Assembly: GCA_022822525.1 (NCBI GenBank) | Contig: JAJEBN010000062.1 | Coordinates: 62,001 to 126,000 of the forward strand | Direction of reading: 5' to 3' | Source of the DNA: Acidimicrobiia bacterium | GTDB taxonomy: Bacteria > Actinomycetota > Acidimicrobiia > Acidimicrobiales > Poriferisodalaceae | Length of the DNA stretch: 64,000 nt | Shown: positions 34,756 to 46,121 of the stretch, in pieces | Position numbering within the stretch: the first letter of the stretch is position 1 | Layout of the letters: every line of letters starts with the position of its first letter | Notes under the pieces: model-generated | Database searches by the model: none | Told to the model about the DNA's origin: nothing | What the model saw: only the letters and a program-made list of their open reading frames with translations | Position numbers and translations under genes: made by a program

Positions 34756-35157
34756 ATGAGCGAACGAACCATGTCTGATGAGCACAAAGCGGCTATTGCC
34801 GCGGGACGCATCGAGGCCGCCGCAGTGCGGGATTATCTCGAAGCTCTGGAAACCAACCGGCCGAAGCCGGGTCGCCGCCCGACGGCTGAGTCGTTGAATG
34901 CGAAGAAAGCCGCAGTAGACGCACAGATCGCCGATGCCAAGCCGATTCAGCGTTTGAACTTGATGCAAGAACGGCGCGACATCGACGCGGCCATCGAAGC
35001 GTTGCAAGTGGAGCCCGACATGGCTTCGGTCGAAGAGGGATTTGTTGCTCATGCCGCCAACTACGGGCGGCGCAAGGGAATCCAGTACGCCACGTGGCGC
35101 GAATTCGGCGTCCCGACCGACATGTTGACCCGTGCGGGCATCACGCGGGGCGGCTGA
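34756..35157 (+). CDS. Conserved actinobacterial protein of unknown function
   Basis: A 133-residue soluble, charged protein lying between purL and purQ on the opposite strand. The start MSERTMSDEHKAAIAAGR is preferred because upstream residues in the frame overlap purL. The sequence AAIAAGRIEAAAVRDYLEALE and RPKPGRRPT, then a long helix with QERRDIDAAIEAL and a C-terminal KGIQYATWREFGVP, resembles a common uncharacterised actinobacterial family. The C-terminal part could contact DNA (small, basic, helix-turn-helix-like), but this is speculative. Confidence 0.7.
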   Translation: MSERTMSDEHKAAIAAGRIEAAAVRDYLEALETNRPKPGRRPTAESLNAKKAAVDAQIADAKPIQRLNLMQERRDIDAAIEALQVEPDMASVEEGFVAHAANYGRRKGIQYATWREFGVPTDMLTRAGITRGG

Positions 35158-35217
35158 CAGCTCGCAGACTCCGCCCGCTCGGCTGCCGGTCTGAGCACAC
35201 GTCGACATTGCAGATCT

Positions 35218-35916
35218 TCAGACTGCTTGGCTCTCGGCCAAACAACGACTCTCAGCAGCAGCGTGCAGCAACGCATCCAGCAATCTGATCCCGTCAGTCG
35301 AACCCAGGAGTTCCGCTGTCGCACGCTCCGGGTGCGGCATGAGGCCGACGACATTGCGAGTTTCGTTGCAGATGCCGGCAATGTCGTCCAGTGATCCATT
35401 CGGATTGTCGACATAACGCAGCACGATCTGGTCGTTGTCGCGCAGACGTTGCAACGTCGGCTCATCACAGACGTAATTGCCTTCGAAGTGATTGATCGGA
35501 ATGCTGAGTTCTTCCGCGCGCGCCAACCCGTGGGAGAGAACATGATCGGCTGCCGCCATCACGACGCGCTGTGACTGGCACACAAATGAGAGCCCGGCAT
35601 TGGGACGCAATGCCCCAGGCAGCAGACCGGCTTCGGTCAATACCTGGAATCCGTTGCAGATGCCGACGACTGGACGGCCGGCGTTCGCAAAGGCCGTCAC
35701 TGCGCCCATGACGGGCGAGAACCGGGCGATTGCCCCGGTCCGCAAGTAGTCACCATGTGCGAAACCGCCCGGAATGACTACCGCGTCGATGCCAGGCAGC
35801 GATACCTGGTCATTGCTCAATAGCTCGGTGTTCGCGCCCAGGTCCCTCAGAGCGTCGAGCGTGTCGAATTCGCAGTTGGTGCCTGGAAATCGGACGACGC
35901 CGATGGTGACGCTCAC
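35218..35916 (-). CDS. purQ: Phosphoribosylformylglycinamidine synthase subunit I (glutaminase)
   Basis: Supplies ammonia from glutamine to PurL. Class I glutamine amidotransferase of 232 residues: [11 protein letters not shown] at the start, the nucleophile Cys in [14 protein letters not shown], and the His-x-Glu pair in MPHPERA. The GTG at 35916 overlaps the purS stop (GTGA). Length and motifs are normal. Confidence 0.96.
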   Translation of the reverse strand: MSVTIGVVRFPGTNCEFDTLDALRDLGANTELLSNDQVSLPGIDAVVIPGGFAHGDYLRTGAIARFSPVMGAVTAFANAGRPVVGICNGFQVLTEAGLLPGALRPNAGLSFVCQSQRVVMAAADHVLSHGLARAEELSIPINHFEGNYVCDEPTLQRLRDNDQIVLRYVDNPNGSLDDIAGICNETRNVVGLMPHPERATAELLGSTDGIRLLDALLHAAAESRCLAESQAV

Positions 35917-36188
35917 CAGCTGGACTCGGGCGCCACGGCTGCGCGCAACTCGATCCGGGCATCCTCGATCACCGGATTCGCGAGCAGGCGTTCGCACATC
36001 TGCTCGGTGACGGTCCGCGCATCAGCCTCATCGGCTGCGGCGACTTCCAGACGGATGGCCTTGCCGATCCTGACCCCGGTGACTCCTGAGAATCCCAGCG
36101 CCCGCAACGCTCGTTCAACGGTCGTTCCGGCTGGGTCGGCGATTTCGGACCTCGGTGACACCTCGACCAGGACATCCCAGCGCTTCAT
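35913..36188 (-). CDS. purS: Phosphoribosylformylglycinamidine synthase subunit PurS
   Basis: Small bridging subunit of the PurLQS complex. The 91-residue protein has a ferredoxin-like pattern: DVLVEVSPRSEIADPAGTTVERAL, then FSGVTGVRIGKAIRLEV and CERLLANPVIEDARIEL, the usual PurS C-terminal end. The ATG overlaps the purC stop (ATGA). Confidence 0.95.
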   Translation of the reverse strand: MKRWDVLVEVSPRSEIADPAGTTVERALRALGFSGVTGVRIGKAIRLEVAAADEADARTVTEQMCERLLANPVIEDARIELRAAVAPESSW

Positions 36189-37090
36189 GAAGCGATCGCT
36201 TCGGGGGGCACTGCCGACCGTGACACCCAGTCGGAAAATGACTCGCCGGTCAATGTCTCATAGGCCTCGATGTACCGGTCGCGAGTGCTGGCGATCACTT
36301 CGTCGGGCAGCGGCGGCGGCGGCGGCTCCTTGTTCCATCCGGTCGCCTCGGTCGCATCGCGCACCGGCTGCTTGTCGAGCGAGGGAGGAGAGGAACCGGG
36401 GTGCCACTGAGCCTTGGGCCAGAAGCGTGATGAATCGGGCGTCAGCCATTCATCGGCAACCACCAGCGAGCCGTCCACGAATCCGAGCTCGAATTTCGTG
36501 TCAGCGATGATGATGCCCCGTTCGAACGCGTGCGCCGCGGCTGCGCTGTACATGTCGACGCTGAGCTGGCGTGCGGCAGCCGCCGTCTCGGCTCCGACGA
36601 TGTCCGCAGCAGCATCGAATGAGATGTTGACATCGTGGCCATCGGTGGCCTTGGTCGACGGCGTGAACACAGGCTCAGCGAGCTGCTGCGACTCGGCCAG
36701 GCCGGCCGGCATCGGTTCGTCGTGCATCGTTCCGCTGCGCTGGTACTCCTTCCACGCCGATCCCGTGATGTAGCCCCGCACGATGCACTCGATGGGCAGC
36801 ATCTCCGCACGGCGCACCAGCAGCGCCCGACCGGCCCATTCGGACCGGCGTGCCGCGGCGGGGAAATCGGCCGGGTTCGCAGAGACCACGTGCGTCGGTG
36901 CGATGTCGCCCAGCCAGTCTGACCACCACGCCGTCATGGCGGTCAGTACACGACCCTTGTCGGGCACCGGCTCGTTGAACACGACATCGAAGGCCGAGAT
37001 GCGGTCGCTCGCGACCATCAGGAGATGCTTGTCGTCGACGCGGTACATCTCGCGCACCTTGCCGCGGTGGACGAGCTCGAGTTCGCTCAC
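36185..37090 (-). CDS. purC: Phosphoribosylaminoimidazole-succinocarboxamide synthase
   Basis: Joins CAIR and aspartate to form SAICAR. The 301-residue product starts at the GTG at 37090, preceded by a GGGAG site, and opens with LVHRGKVREMYRV. Further SAICAR synthase signatures are SDRISAFDVVFNEPVPDKG, ECIVRGYITGSAWKEY, DTKFELGF and LTPDSSRFWPK. It is followed without gap by purS. Longer than the ~240-residue form, of the eukaryote-like/actinobacterial ~300-residue type. Confidence 0.95.
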   Translation of the reverse strand: MSELELVHRGKVREMYRVDDKHLLMVASDRISAFDVVFNEPVPDKGRVLTAMTAWWSDWLGDIAPTHVVSANPADFPAAARRSEWAGRALLVRRAEMLPIECIVRGYITGSAWKEYQRSGTMHDEPMPAGLAESQQLAEPVFTPSTKATDGHDVNISFDAAADIVGAETAAAARQLSVDMYSAAAAHAFERGIIIADTKFELGFVDGSLVVADEWLTPDSSRFWPKAQWHPGSSPPSLDKQPVRDATEATGWNKEPPPPPLPDEVIASTRDRYIEAYETLTGESFSDWVSRSAVPPEAIAS

Positions 37091-37139
37091 GTTGCTCCCT
37101 TCGGATCTGCGCCATCCGGCGTGACGCCTGTTGCTGGGT

Positions 37140-38570
37140 TCACAGCACCTCTCCCGGTTCGTAGTCGACGGCAGAGCCGTAGCGACCGGCAACCTTGCCC
37201 GCAGCGTCCACGAAGTCGTCGACTTGGTCGCCGGCGCGGCCACTGAACGACGCCGGGTCCGCGAGCGCGGCTGCGATGTCGGAGGCGCTCAGTTTCAGCT
37301 CGGGATCAGCGACAATGCGATCCGCCAGGTCGTTGCGGTGCACCTCGCTCTCACGGAGCGCCAGCACCGCGGCCGTTGCATGGGCACCGATCCGCTCGTG
37401 TGCCTGTTCACGGCCCGCGCCGGCTGCGACAGCTGCGGCGAGCAGCCGCGTCGTGGCGAGGAACGGCAGGTACGCAGCAAGCTCGGCTTCGATGCGGGGC
37501 ACGAACACCGCAAAGCCGTCCAGAACGCTGAATGCGGTTTCCATTGCACCGTCGAGCGCGAAGAAGGCGTCGGGAAGAACGATGCGGCGCACCACCGAAC
37601 AGCTGACGTCACCCTCGTCCCATTGGTCGCCTGCGAGCTGTGAGGCCATCGTCAGGTGTCCCCGCAGGATGGTCACGAGCCCGTTGATGCGTTCGCACGA
37701 GCGGGTGTTCATCTTGTGCGGCATGGCCGACGAGCCGACCTGTCCGGCGGCGAAGCCCTCGCTCACCAATTCCTGGCCGGCTCCCAGGCGCACGCTGAGC
37801 GCCAAGTTGCCGAGCGGGGCAGCCGCGCCGACGAGCAGTGCCACGACCTCGAGGTCGAGTGATCGGGGATACACCTGACCGGCTGAGCCCAGCACGCGCT
37901 CGAAGCCCAGCTCGTGGGCGATGCGACGCTCGAGGCGTTCTGTGGCGGCCCGATCGCCGCCCAGCAGCTCGAGCATGTCCTGCTGGGTGCCGACCGGCCC
38001 GCGGATGCCGCGCAGCGGGTACCGAGCGATGAGTTCCTCGATGCGCTCGAGCGACATCAGCGCCTCGGTGCCGATGGATGCCCATCGCTTGCCGAGCGTC
38101 GTCGCCTGTGCGGGCACGTTGTGCGTGCGAGCGGTCATCACGAGGTCGCGGTGGGCGCTCGCCAGCGCGGCGATGCGCACGATGAGCGCCGCCATGCGCT
38201 CAGCCACCAGTCCCAGAGAGGCTCGGACCTGCCACTGCTCCACGTTCTCGGTGAGGTCGCGCGACGTCATGGCGCGATGAATCTGCTGGTAGCCGGCGAG
38301 GGCGCAGAACTCCTCGATACGGGCCTTCACGTCATGGCGCGTGATCCGTTCGCGCTCCGTGATCGACTCGAGGTCGACGTCGCAGAGCTTCTCGCGGTAA
38401 GCCTCCAGCGCGCCCTCGGGCACGTCGACGCCCGCGTCCCGCTGAGCCTCGAGCACTGCGATCCACAGACGACGTTCCAGGATCACCTTGTGGCGAGCCG
38501 ACCACAGCTCGGCCATCTCCCCGGACGCATAGCGCGCGGCCAGAACGTTGGGAACGTCGGGCGGATTCAC
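37140..38570 (-). CDS. purB: Adenylosuccinate lyase
   Basis: Catalyses two fumarate eliminations: SAICAR to AICAR, and adenylosuccinate to AMP. The 476-residue protein belongs to the fumarase/aspartase fold: TSRDLTENVEQ, ARTHNVPAQATTLGKRW with the catalytic His, and the signature GSSAMPHKMN with the active-site Ser. The GTG start at 38570 lies 7 bp after the purE stop. Between the purB stop and the purC start there are 49 bp with no visible signal. Confidence 0.95.
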   Translation of the reverse strand: MNPPDVPNVLAARYASGEMAELWSARHKVILERRLWIAVLEAQRDAGVDVPEGALEAYREKLCDVDLESITERERITRHDVKARIEEFCALAGYQQIHRAMTSRDLTENVEQWQVRASLGLVAERMAALIVRIAALASAHRDLVMTARTHNVPAQATTLGKRWASIGTEALMSLERIEELIARYPLRGIRGPVGTQQDMLELLGGDRAATERLERRIAHELGFERVLGSAGQVYPRSLDLEVVALLVGAAAPLGNLALSVRLGAGQELVSEGFAAGQVGSSAMPHKMNTRSCERINGLVTILRGHLTMASQLAGDQWDEGDVSCSVVRRIVLPDAFFALDGAMETAFSVLDGFAVFVPRIEAELAAYLPFLATTRLLAAAVAAGAGREQAHERIGAHATAAVLALRESEVHRNDLADRIVADPELKLSASDIAAALADPASFSGRAGDQVDDFVDAAGKVAGRYGSAVDYEPGEVL

Positions 38571-38577
38571 GAGGGTC

Positions 38578-39024
38578 TCACCGGGCGCCGCCGGCACGAA
38601 ACTCGGCCAGCTTGGCGGCCAGCCCTTCGTCGGTGACAGCCAACATCTCCACTGCGAGCACCGCCGCGTTGGCGGCGCCATTCACCGCGACGGTCGCGAC
38701 GGGAATGCCCTTGGGCATCTGCACGGTTGACAGCAGCGCGTCGAGGCCGTCGGCCAGCCCGCCGCTGAGCGGGACGCCGATCACCGGCAGGGTCGTATGA
38801 GCGGCCACGACCCCGGCCAGATGCGCCGCCATGCCGGCACCGCAGATGACTGCCGCAAATCCCGCTTCTCGCGCTGCGGTGGCGAACGACGCCACCGCAG
38901 CGGGTGTGCGGTGGGCGCTCATCACCTCGGTCACGTGCTCGATGCCGAAGCGGTCGAGCATCTCAGCGGCCGCCTCCATCTTCGACGCATCGTTCGGCGA
39001 GCCCATCAAGATCGCGATCTTCAT
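38578..39024 (-). CDS. purE: N5-carboxyaminoimidazole ribonucleotide mutase
   Basis: Converts N5-CAIR to CAIR. The 148-residue protein has the class I PurE patterns LMGSPNDASKM, VMSAHRTP with the catalytic His, and ICGAGMAAHLAGVVAAHT. The ATG at 39024 has a GGAG site. The partner purK is not in this window. Start of the purE-B-C-S-Q transcription unit; 157 bp separates it from purD, with no obvious riboswitch or attenuator. Confidence 0.95.
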   Translation of the reverse strand: MKIAILMGSPNDASKMEAAAEMLDRFGIEHVTEVMSAHRTPAAVASFATAAREAGFAAVICGAGMAAHLAGVVAAHTTLPVIGVPLSGGLADGLDALLSTVQMPKGIPVATVAVNGAANAAVLAVEMLAVTDEGLAAKLAEFRAGGAR

Positions 39025-39181
39025 CGATGTTCGCTCCTGCTGTCGTTGAGGCGGAATCCCGCACACTGCGTGCCGGCAGGCACAAATGCGAGGCGGCCCA
39101 AGTCTCGCCGCCCGGAGTGGGCAGGGGGGAGATTTCCGGAGCCGCGCACGTGGCATCTCTGCACGTCCATCGCAGCAGTAT

Positions 39182-40450
39182 TCATGGGCGTCGATCAACC
39201 AGCGGCGGCACGGCCGCGGCGATGTCGGTGCGGTAGGTCATGCCCGGCCAGCCGATGCGGCGAACTGCTTCGTAGGCCCGGTCGCGCGCTGTCGCCACGT
39301 CGGGGCCGCGACCGCACACGTTCAGCACGCGGCCCCCGGCAGTCACGAGCGATCCTGGCGGCGCCGACGCGTCGTCAGGGAGACCGACGCCGGCGCAGAA
39401 GACCGTCACACCCGTCATCGCCCGCGCGTGATCGAGGCCCGTGATGAGATCGCCCGCTCGCGGGTCGTTCGGGTATCCCTCGGCGGCGCAGACGACACAC
39501 ACCATGGCGTCGTCGGACACATCGATGCGCTCGGCTGCTTCACCCGCTGCCGCGCCGGCCAGCAGCTCGGCAAGGTCGCCCTGAACACGCGGCAGCGTGA
39601 CCTGAGCTTCGGGATCGCCGAAGCGGACGTTGAATTCCAGCAGTCGCGGACCAGTGGGCGTCAGCATGAATCCCGCGTACAGCACGCCGCGGTAGTCGAC
39701 ACCCCGGCGGTTCAACTCGGCCAATGTCGGACCGAAGGCCAGCGAGGCCAGCTCCGCGCAGGCCCGGGAGTCGACGTCGGCCAGCGGGGAAACGCAGCCC
39801 ATCCCGCCGGTGTTGGGTCCGATGTCGCCGTCGCCGACGCGCTTGTAGTCGCGCACCGCCGTTGGCAGCAGCACGGCCCTGCGGCCATCGCAGACCGCGA
39901 ACAGCGAGACCTCCGGGCCCGTCAATCCCTCCTCGATCACGATCCGGCGGCCGGCATCGCCGAAGGCCGTGCCCCCGAGCTTGGCGTCGACATCGGCATG
40001 CGCCTCAGCCAGATCGTCGGTGACCAGCACGCCCTTGCCCGCAGCCAGACCGCTGGTCTTGATCACGTACGGCGGGGCCAGCGTCTCGAGGTACGCGTGA
40101 GCCTGCCGGCGACTCGCGGGATCGCTGTCGAAGGCCTGGTATGCGGCCGTGGGAATGCCCGCGGCGCTCACCACTTCTTTCATCCATGCCTTGGAGCCCT
40201 CCAGCGCGGCGCCATCGGCACCCGGGCCGAATACGAGCCGACCCTCAGCGCGCAGCCGGTCCGCCAAGCCGTCTGCCAAGGGTCCTTCCGGCCCGATCAC
40301 GAACAGGTCGGCATCGATCTGGCTGGGCGGAGTCGCCACGCTGCCCTCAATGCCGGGATTCCCCGGCGTCACCACGACCTCCGCGGTGCGTCGCAGTGTC
40401 TCGGCGAACGCGTGCTCCCGCCCGCCCTGGCCGACCACGCACACTCTCAC
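39182..40450 (-). CDS. purD: Phosphoribosylamine-glycine ligase
   Basis: Second step of the pathway: ATP-dependent addition of glycine to phosphoribosylamine. An ATP-grasp enzyme of 422 residues with GQGGREHAFAETL, GPEGPLADGLAD, the ATP-binding IKTSGLAAGKGV, NTGGMGCVSP and the metal-binding LEFNVRFGDPEAQ. The GTG start lies 48 bp after the purA stop. The last gene before the 157-bp gap to purE. Confidence 0.96.
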   Translation of the reverse strand: MRVCVVGQGGREHAFAETLRRTAEVVVTPGNPGIEGSVATPPSQIDADLFVIGPEGPLADGLADRLRAEGRLVFGPGADGAALEGSKAWMKEVVSAAGIPTAAYQAFDSDPASRRQAHAYLETLAPPYVIKTSGLAAGKGVLVTDDLAEAHADVDAKLGGTAFGDAGRRIVIEEGLTGPEVSLFAVCDGRRAVLLPTAVRDYKRVGDGDIGPNTGGMGCVSPLADVDSRACAELASLAFGPTLAELNRRGVDYRGVLYAGFMLTPTGPRLLEFNVRFGDPEAQVTLPRVQGDLAELLAGAAAGEAAERIDVSDDAMVCVVCAAEGYPNDPRAGDLITGLDHARAMTGVTVFCAGVGLPDDASAPPGSLVTAGGRVLNVCGRGPDVATARDRAYEAVRRIGWPGMTYRTDIAAAVPPLVDRRP

Positions 40451-40498
40451 CGGTGTCCCCCGCTCAGTCTGCGCCGCGTCGAAGTTCGACTACGCAGC

Positions 40499-41782
<1,284 letters not shown>

Positions 41783-41913
41783 CTACCTCTGGCCTCGAGC
41801 CCGGTGGCTCCGGCGGATACAGGCCGGCTCCGTCGTCGCCGGTTCGTTCACCGGGCCAGTCTACGGTCGCGCACCGTCGAACTAGCGGGGTTTCCGGTAC
41901 CCGCGACGGCCCT

Positions 41914-44538
41914 TCAGGAGGCTTCCGGCAGCGACAGATCGCCCTCGTGGGGCTCGGGTGGGGCAACCGGTTCGACGCCAGCCGTGCTGAGGATGATCGA
42001 GCCGTCCGCTGCGTCCACGACTACCGCGTCGCCGTCGGCAAACGTGCCGTCCAGCAGCCCTGCCGCGAGCGGATCGGTCAGCTCACGCTGGATGAGCCGT
42101 CGCAGGGGCCGTGCGCCGTACGCGGGGTCGTACCCGCGGTTGGCCAGCAGCTCGGTCGCGGCCGCGCTCACCTCGAGCGTCATGTCGCGGTCGGCGAGGC
42201 GCCGGCTCAGGATCTCGAGCTGCAGCTCGGCAATCGCTGCCACATCGGCCCGGCTCAGCGAGTCGAACTGCAGGATCTCGTCGACGCGATTGATGAATTC
42301 GGGGGTGAAGAACTCCGCAGGTTCCACCGCCAGATTCGAGGTCATGATCAGCACGACATGGGAGAAGTCGACGGTGCGACCTTGGCCGTCGGTGAGCCGG
42401 CCGTCGTCGAGCACCGCCAGCAGCACGTTGAAGACATCGGCGTGAGCCTTCTCGATCTCGTCCAGCAGGACCACCGAATAGGGCCGGCGCCGCACGGCCT
42501 CGGTCAGCTGGCCGCCGTCGTCGTGACCGATGTAGCCAGGGGGCGCGCCGATCAAGCGGCTGACCGAGTGCCGTTCGAGATACTCGGACATGTCGATGCG
42601 GACCATCGCTCGCTCGTCGTCGAAGAGTGCTTCCGCCAGCGCCCGGGCCAGCTCGGTCTTGCCGACACCGGTCGGGCCCAGGAACAGGAAGCTGCCGATG
42701 GGCCGATCCGGCTCGCTCAGCCCGGCCCGGCTGCGCCGGATCGCGTTCGCAACCGACGTGACGGCGTGGTGCTGCCCGACGACACGGCCGCTGAGCGTCT
42801 CCTCCAGGTGGACGAGCTTGTGCGCCTCGCCTTCGAGCAGCCTGCTGGTGGCGATCCCCGTCCAGCGAGACACCACTTCGGCGATGTCATTCGCGTCGAC
42901 CTCTTCGCGCAGGATGCGCTGGCGGGACTGCAGCCGGCCCAGCTCGGCCGCGGCTTCATCCAGGCGCCGGTTCACCTCGGGCAGCCGGCCGAATCGGATT
43001 TCCGCTGCTCGCTCGAGGTCGGTTTCTCGTTCGACCGCAGCCGCCAGTGACTCGGCCTCGGACTTCAGCGATCGAATCTGGTCGATGGCCGTCTTCTCGG
43101 CCTGCCAGTGCGCCTTGAGCGCCGCGGCGCGCTCGCGCTCGGAGGCCAGTTCCTCGGCGATGGCTGCGCGACGCTCGTCACCTCGCCGCTGACCCGGCAC
43201 GGAGTCGGAGCCTGAACCGGCGGAGCTCTGCTCGCTGCTCAGCGCCAGGTCTTCGATCTCGAGCTGGCGGATCCGGCGTTCGCAGACATCGATGTCGAGG
43301 GGGACCGAGTCGATCTCGATCCGCAAACGGCTCGCTGCCTCATCCATGAGGTCGATGGCCTTGTCGGGCAGAAACCGCTCGCGCAGGTAGCGGTCGGACA
43401 GGGTGACCGCGGCGACCAGCGCTGCATCGGTGATGCGCACACCGTGGTGCACCTCATAGCGCTCCTTGAGGCCCCGCAGGATGGCGACCGCGTCGGTGAC
43501 CGATGGCTCGCCGACGTACACCGGCGCGAATCGTCGCTCCAGCGCGGCGTCGTCCTCGATGTGCTTGCGGTACTCATCGAGCGTCGTCGCGCCGACGAGT
43601 CGCAACTGGCCGCGCGCCAGCATCGGCTTGAGCATGTTCGCGGCGTCCAGCGAGCTGTCGCCGCCCGCACCTGCCCCCACCAGGGTGTGCACCTCGTCCA
43701 GGAATGTGATGATCTCGCCGTCGGATTCGACGATCTCGTCCAGCACTGCCTCAAGTCGTTCCTCGAACTCGCCCCGGTACTTCGCCCCCGCCACCATCGA
43801 GGCCAGGTCGAGGGCGACGACTCGCTTGTCGCGCAGGCCTTCAGGCACGTCGCCCTCAGCGATGCGGCGGGCGAGCCCTTCGACGATCGCTGTCTTGCCG
43901 ACGCCCGGCTCGCCGATCAGCACCGGGTTGTTCTTGGTCCGCCGTGACAGCACCTGGATGACCCGTCGGATCTCGTCGTCACGGCCGATGACGGGATCGA
44001 GCTTGTCGTCACGCGCATCGGCGGTGAGGTCACGCCCGAATCGTTCCAGCGCCTCGAAGGAGTTCTCCGGGGTGGGCGAGGTGACCCGCGACGTGCCGCG
44101 CAGTTCACGGACCTGTGTCGCCAGGACGTCACGCTCGACGTCCAGATCGGTCGCCAGTGCCAGCAAGAGATGCTCAGTGGAGAGGTAGTCGTCGCCCATC
44201 TCGGCGCGCTCGGCATCTGCGGCCTGCAGGGTCTCGGCCAGCTCGCGTCCGAGGCCAGGCGGCCCCTGGGGCTGTGTGCTGAACGAACGCGGCAGGCGCG
44301 CGAGTTCTCCGGTTGCACGTGACCTCACGGCGGCAGGTTCGACGCCGGCTCGGGTCAGCGCCGGCAGCACCAGGCCTTCTGGCTGGGACACCAGCGCCGC
44401 CAGCAAGTGCGCTCGGGTGACTTCCGGGTGCCCCTGGCTCTGTGCTGCGGACACAGCAGCGGCAAGCGCCTCTGAGCACTTATGAGTGAGGGGGCTGGAC
44501 GGAAGCGGGGTGTTGCGAGGATCAGCATTGCCATTCAT
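41914..44538 (-). CDS. clpB: ATP-dependent disaggregase ClpB
   Basis: Hexameric Hsp100 chaperone that threads aggregated proteins together with DnaK. The 874-residue product has the N-domain ([10 protein letters not shown]), the first AAA+ ring with [14 protein letters not shown] and [12 protein letters not shown], a coiled-coil middle domain (about 400-530), the second ring with [14 protein letters not shown] and a GYIGHDDGG pore loop, and the C-terminal D2 small domain. No ClpP-binding IGF loop is evident. A GTG at 44544 is an alternative start two codons upstream. A HAIR-like operator overlaps the promoter. Confidence 0.96.
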   Translation of the reverse strand: MNGNADPRNTPLPSSPLTHKCSEALAAAVSAAQSQGHPEVTRAHLLAALVSQPEGLVLPALTRAGVEPAAVRSRATGELARLPRSFSTQPQGPPGLGRELAETLQAADAERAEMGDDYLSTEHLLLALATDLDVERDVLATQVRELRGTSRVTSPTPENSFEALERFGRDLTADARDDKLDPVIGRDDEIRRVIQVLSRRTKNNPVLIGEPGVGKTAIVEGLARRIAEGDVPEGLRDKRVVALDLASMVAGAKYRGEFEERLEAVLDEIVESDGEIITFLDEVHTLVGAGAGGDSSLDAANMLKPMLARGQLRLVGATTLDEYRKHIEDDAALERRFAPVYVGEPSVTDAVAILRGLKERYEVHHGVRITDAALVAAVTLSDRYLRERFLPDKAIDLMDEAASRLRIEIDSVPLDIDVCERRIRQLEIEDLALSSEQSSAGSGSDSVPGQRRGDERRAAIAEELASERERAAALKAHWQAEKTAIDQIRSLKSEAESLAAAVERETDLERAAEIRFGRLPEVNRRLDEAAAELGRLQSRQRILREEVDANDIAEVVSRWTGIATSRLLEGEAHKLVHLEETLSGRVVGQHHAVTSVANAIRRSRAGLSEPDRPIGSFLFLGPTGVGKTELARALAEALFDDERAMVRIDMSEYLERHSVSRLIGAPPGYIGHDDGGQLTEAVRRRPYSVVLLDEIEKAHADVFNVLLAVLDDGRLTDGQGRTVDFSHVVLIMTSNLAVEPAEFFTPEFINRVDEILQFDSLSRADVAAIAELQLEILSRRLADRDMTLEVSAAATELLANRGYDPAYGARPLRRLIQRELTDPLAAGLLDGTFADGDAVVVDAADGSIILSTAGVEPVAPPEPHEGDLSLPEAS

Positions 44539-44559
44539 GGCCACCAGTGTATCAGATTA

Positions 44560-44580
44560 GTTGATGGTTATACACTCAAC
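44560..44580 (-). promoter_or_regulatory. HAIR-type HspR operator candidate before clpB
   Basis: Inverted repeat of form GTTGATG-N7-ACTCAAC. It matches the 7-7-7 geometry and 10 of 14 half-site positions of the HspR consensus CTTGAGT-N7-ACTCAAG, with a perfect GTTGA/TCAAC pair 11 bp apart. It starts 22 bp upstream of the ATG and covers a TTGAGT -35-like hexamer. hspR itself is the next gene upstream. Confidence 0.7.
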
Positions 44581-44639
44581 TTTACTGATGATGACCTCAG
44601 CAATCCGGCGTGTGCAGGCACCGGGGCGGCCGCGGGATG

Positions 44640-45059
44640 TCACGTCGAGGCTGCCGGTCCCGCGCCCCTCCGGGGAACAAGATCGGTCGTCTGCACGGGC
44701 ACGAGATCTCGGCGGTACTGCCGGCGCGTCTCGGCGACCAGCTCCGCCGCCGCATCCCGGGTCTCGGCCAGCTCCCGCTCCAGGATCGCAACACGTTCTT
44801 CCAATGCCAGCACCCGCTTCACGCCCGCCAGGTTCAGCCCCTCGTTGGTCAGCTCGCTGATCCGGTTCAACAGGGCAATGTCGCGGTCGCTGTAGCGGCG
44901 GCTGCCCCCCGACGTGCGGGCCGGTGCCACCAGTCCCTTGCGCTCGTAGATGCGCAGCGTCTGGGCATGCACTCCCGCGAGCTCGGCCGCAACCGAGATG
45001 ACATACAGCGCGCGGTTGCGCTCTGTGGCGGACGGCTTGCGGCTTGGTTGATCGCTCAT
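44640..45059 (-). CDS. hspR: Heat-shock repressor HspR (MerR family)
   Basis: DNA-binding repressor of chaperone genes, stabilised by DnaK. The 139-residue protein has the MerR helix-turn-helix VISVAAELAGVHAQTLRIYERKGLV (first ~45 residues after a short tail), SGGSRRYSDRDI in the wing, LTNEGLNLAGVKRVLALEE, and a C-terminal coiled coil. It has no Cys cluster or effector domain. It is the last gene of dnaK-grpE-dnaJ-hspR, the standard actinobacterial order, giving feedback through HAIR sites at dnaK and clpB. Confidence 0.94.
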   Translation of the reverse strand: MSDQPSRKPSATERNRALYVISVAAELAGVHAQTLRIYERKGLVAPARTSGGSRRYSDRDIALLNRISELTNEGLNLAGVKRVLALEERVAILERELAETRDAAAELVAETRRQYRRDLVPVQTTDLVPRRGAGPAAST

Positions 45060-45080
45060 GGTGGTGTTCCCGCTGGTTGG

Positions 45081-46112
45081 CTACGGCTGCGTCGCTCCTG
45101 TGGCATCGGCACCCGCCCCGTCGGCAACGTGACGGGGCGCTGGTCCGTCGTCGGCGAGGGTGGCCGGCTCCGGCTCCGCATCCAGCCGTCGGCGGCTCGT
45201 GCCGGTGTCGAAGTCGGTGACATCGCGCAGTGCTCCGATCGCGTCGCGTTCTGCGACCGACAGCTTCGTCGGCACGGCGATCTCCACAGTCACCAGCAAG
45301 TCGCCCGCGCCGCGTCGCGTCTTGACGCCGCGGCCGCGCACGCGGAACGTCTTCCCTGAGGGCGTCCCTGCAGGGATGCGCAGCGTGACCGAGTTGCCTT
45401 CGAAGTCGAGCACCCGCACGTCGGCCCCGAAGACCGCTTCGGGAAAGGTGACGGGAACTCGAAGGGTCAGGTTGCGTCCGTCACGGCCGAAGTCTGCGTC
45501 GGAGGCCACATCGACGATCACGAACAGATCCCCGTTCGGACCGCCGCCTGAACCGGGCGATCCCTTCCCAGCCAGCCGGATGCGAGCGCCGTCGTCCACA
45601 CCGGCGGGAATGCGCACCTTCACCGTGCGCATTCCTCCCCCGGACGGGTCCGGTACGGCGACTTCGGTCACCGCGCCCTCGACGGCATCGCGGAAGGAGA
45701 TGTTCATGCGTGTCTGCAGGTCCTGTCCGCGCATGGCCATCGGTTCGCCGCGGCCCGGACGCCCCCGCCCGTCTCCGAACAAGCTCCCGAAAAGACCGCC
45801 CAGATCGCCGAGGTCCTCGACGCGGATGCTGAACCCGCCGGGACCCGACGCGAAGCCTCCCACCTGGGGGCCGAATCCGGCCGGGCCCAGGCGACGTGCT
45901 TCGTCGTATGCGGCTCGCTTGGACGAGTCCCCGACGACGTCGTACGCCGCAGAGATCTGCTTGAAGCGCTCATCGTCGCCGGCGCTCGAGTCGGGGTGGT
46001 GCTTGCGCGCAAGCTTGCGGTAGGCCTTGGTGATCTCCTTGTCCGACGCATCCGCGGAGACGCCCAAGACCGCGTAGTAGTCGTTCTCGAACCACTCACG
46101 TCGCGGGTCCAT
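45081..46112 (-). CDS. dnaJ: DnaJ-type co-chaperone without zinc finger
   Basis: Stimulates DnaK ATPase and delivers substrates. The 343-residue protein has an N-terminal J domain with the HPD motif in ARKHHPDSS, a Gly/Phe-rich stretch (GGFASGPGGF, LGGLFGSLFGDG) and two C-terminal beta domains (RIPAGVDDGARIRLAGKG, RIPAGTPSGKTFRVRGRG). No CxxCxGxG repeats and in fact no Cys are present, so it is CbpA-like rather than the type I DnaJ usually found in this operon. The ATG at 46112 lies 9 bp after grpE; an upstream TTG is unlikely. Confidence 0.92.
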   Translation of the reverse strand: MDPRREWFENDYYAVLGVSADASDKEITKAYRKLARKHHPDSSAGDDERFKQISAAYDVVGDSSKRAAYDEARRLGPAGFGPQVGGFASGPGGFSIRVEDLGDLGGLFGSLFGDGRGRPGRGEPMAMRGQDLQTRMNISFRDAVEGAVTEVAVPDPSGGGMRTVKVRIPAGVDDGARIRLAGKGSPGSGGGPNGDLFVIVDVASDADFGRDGRNLTLRVPVTFPEAVFGADVRVLDFEGNSVTLRIPAGTPSGKTFRVRGRGVKTRRGAGDLLVTVEIAVPTKLSVAERDAIGALRDVTDFDTGTSRRRLDAEPEPATLADDGPAPRHVADGAGADATGATQP

Positions 46113-46121
46113 CTTCAACCC

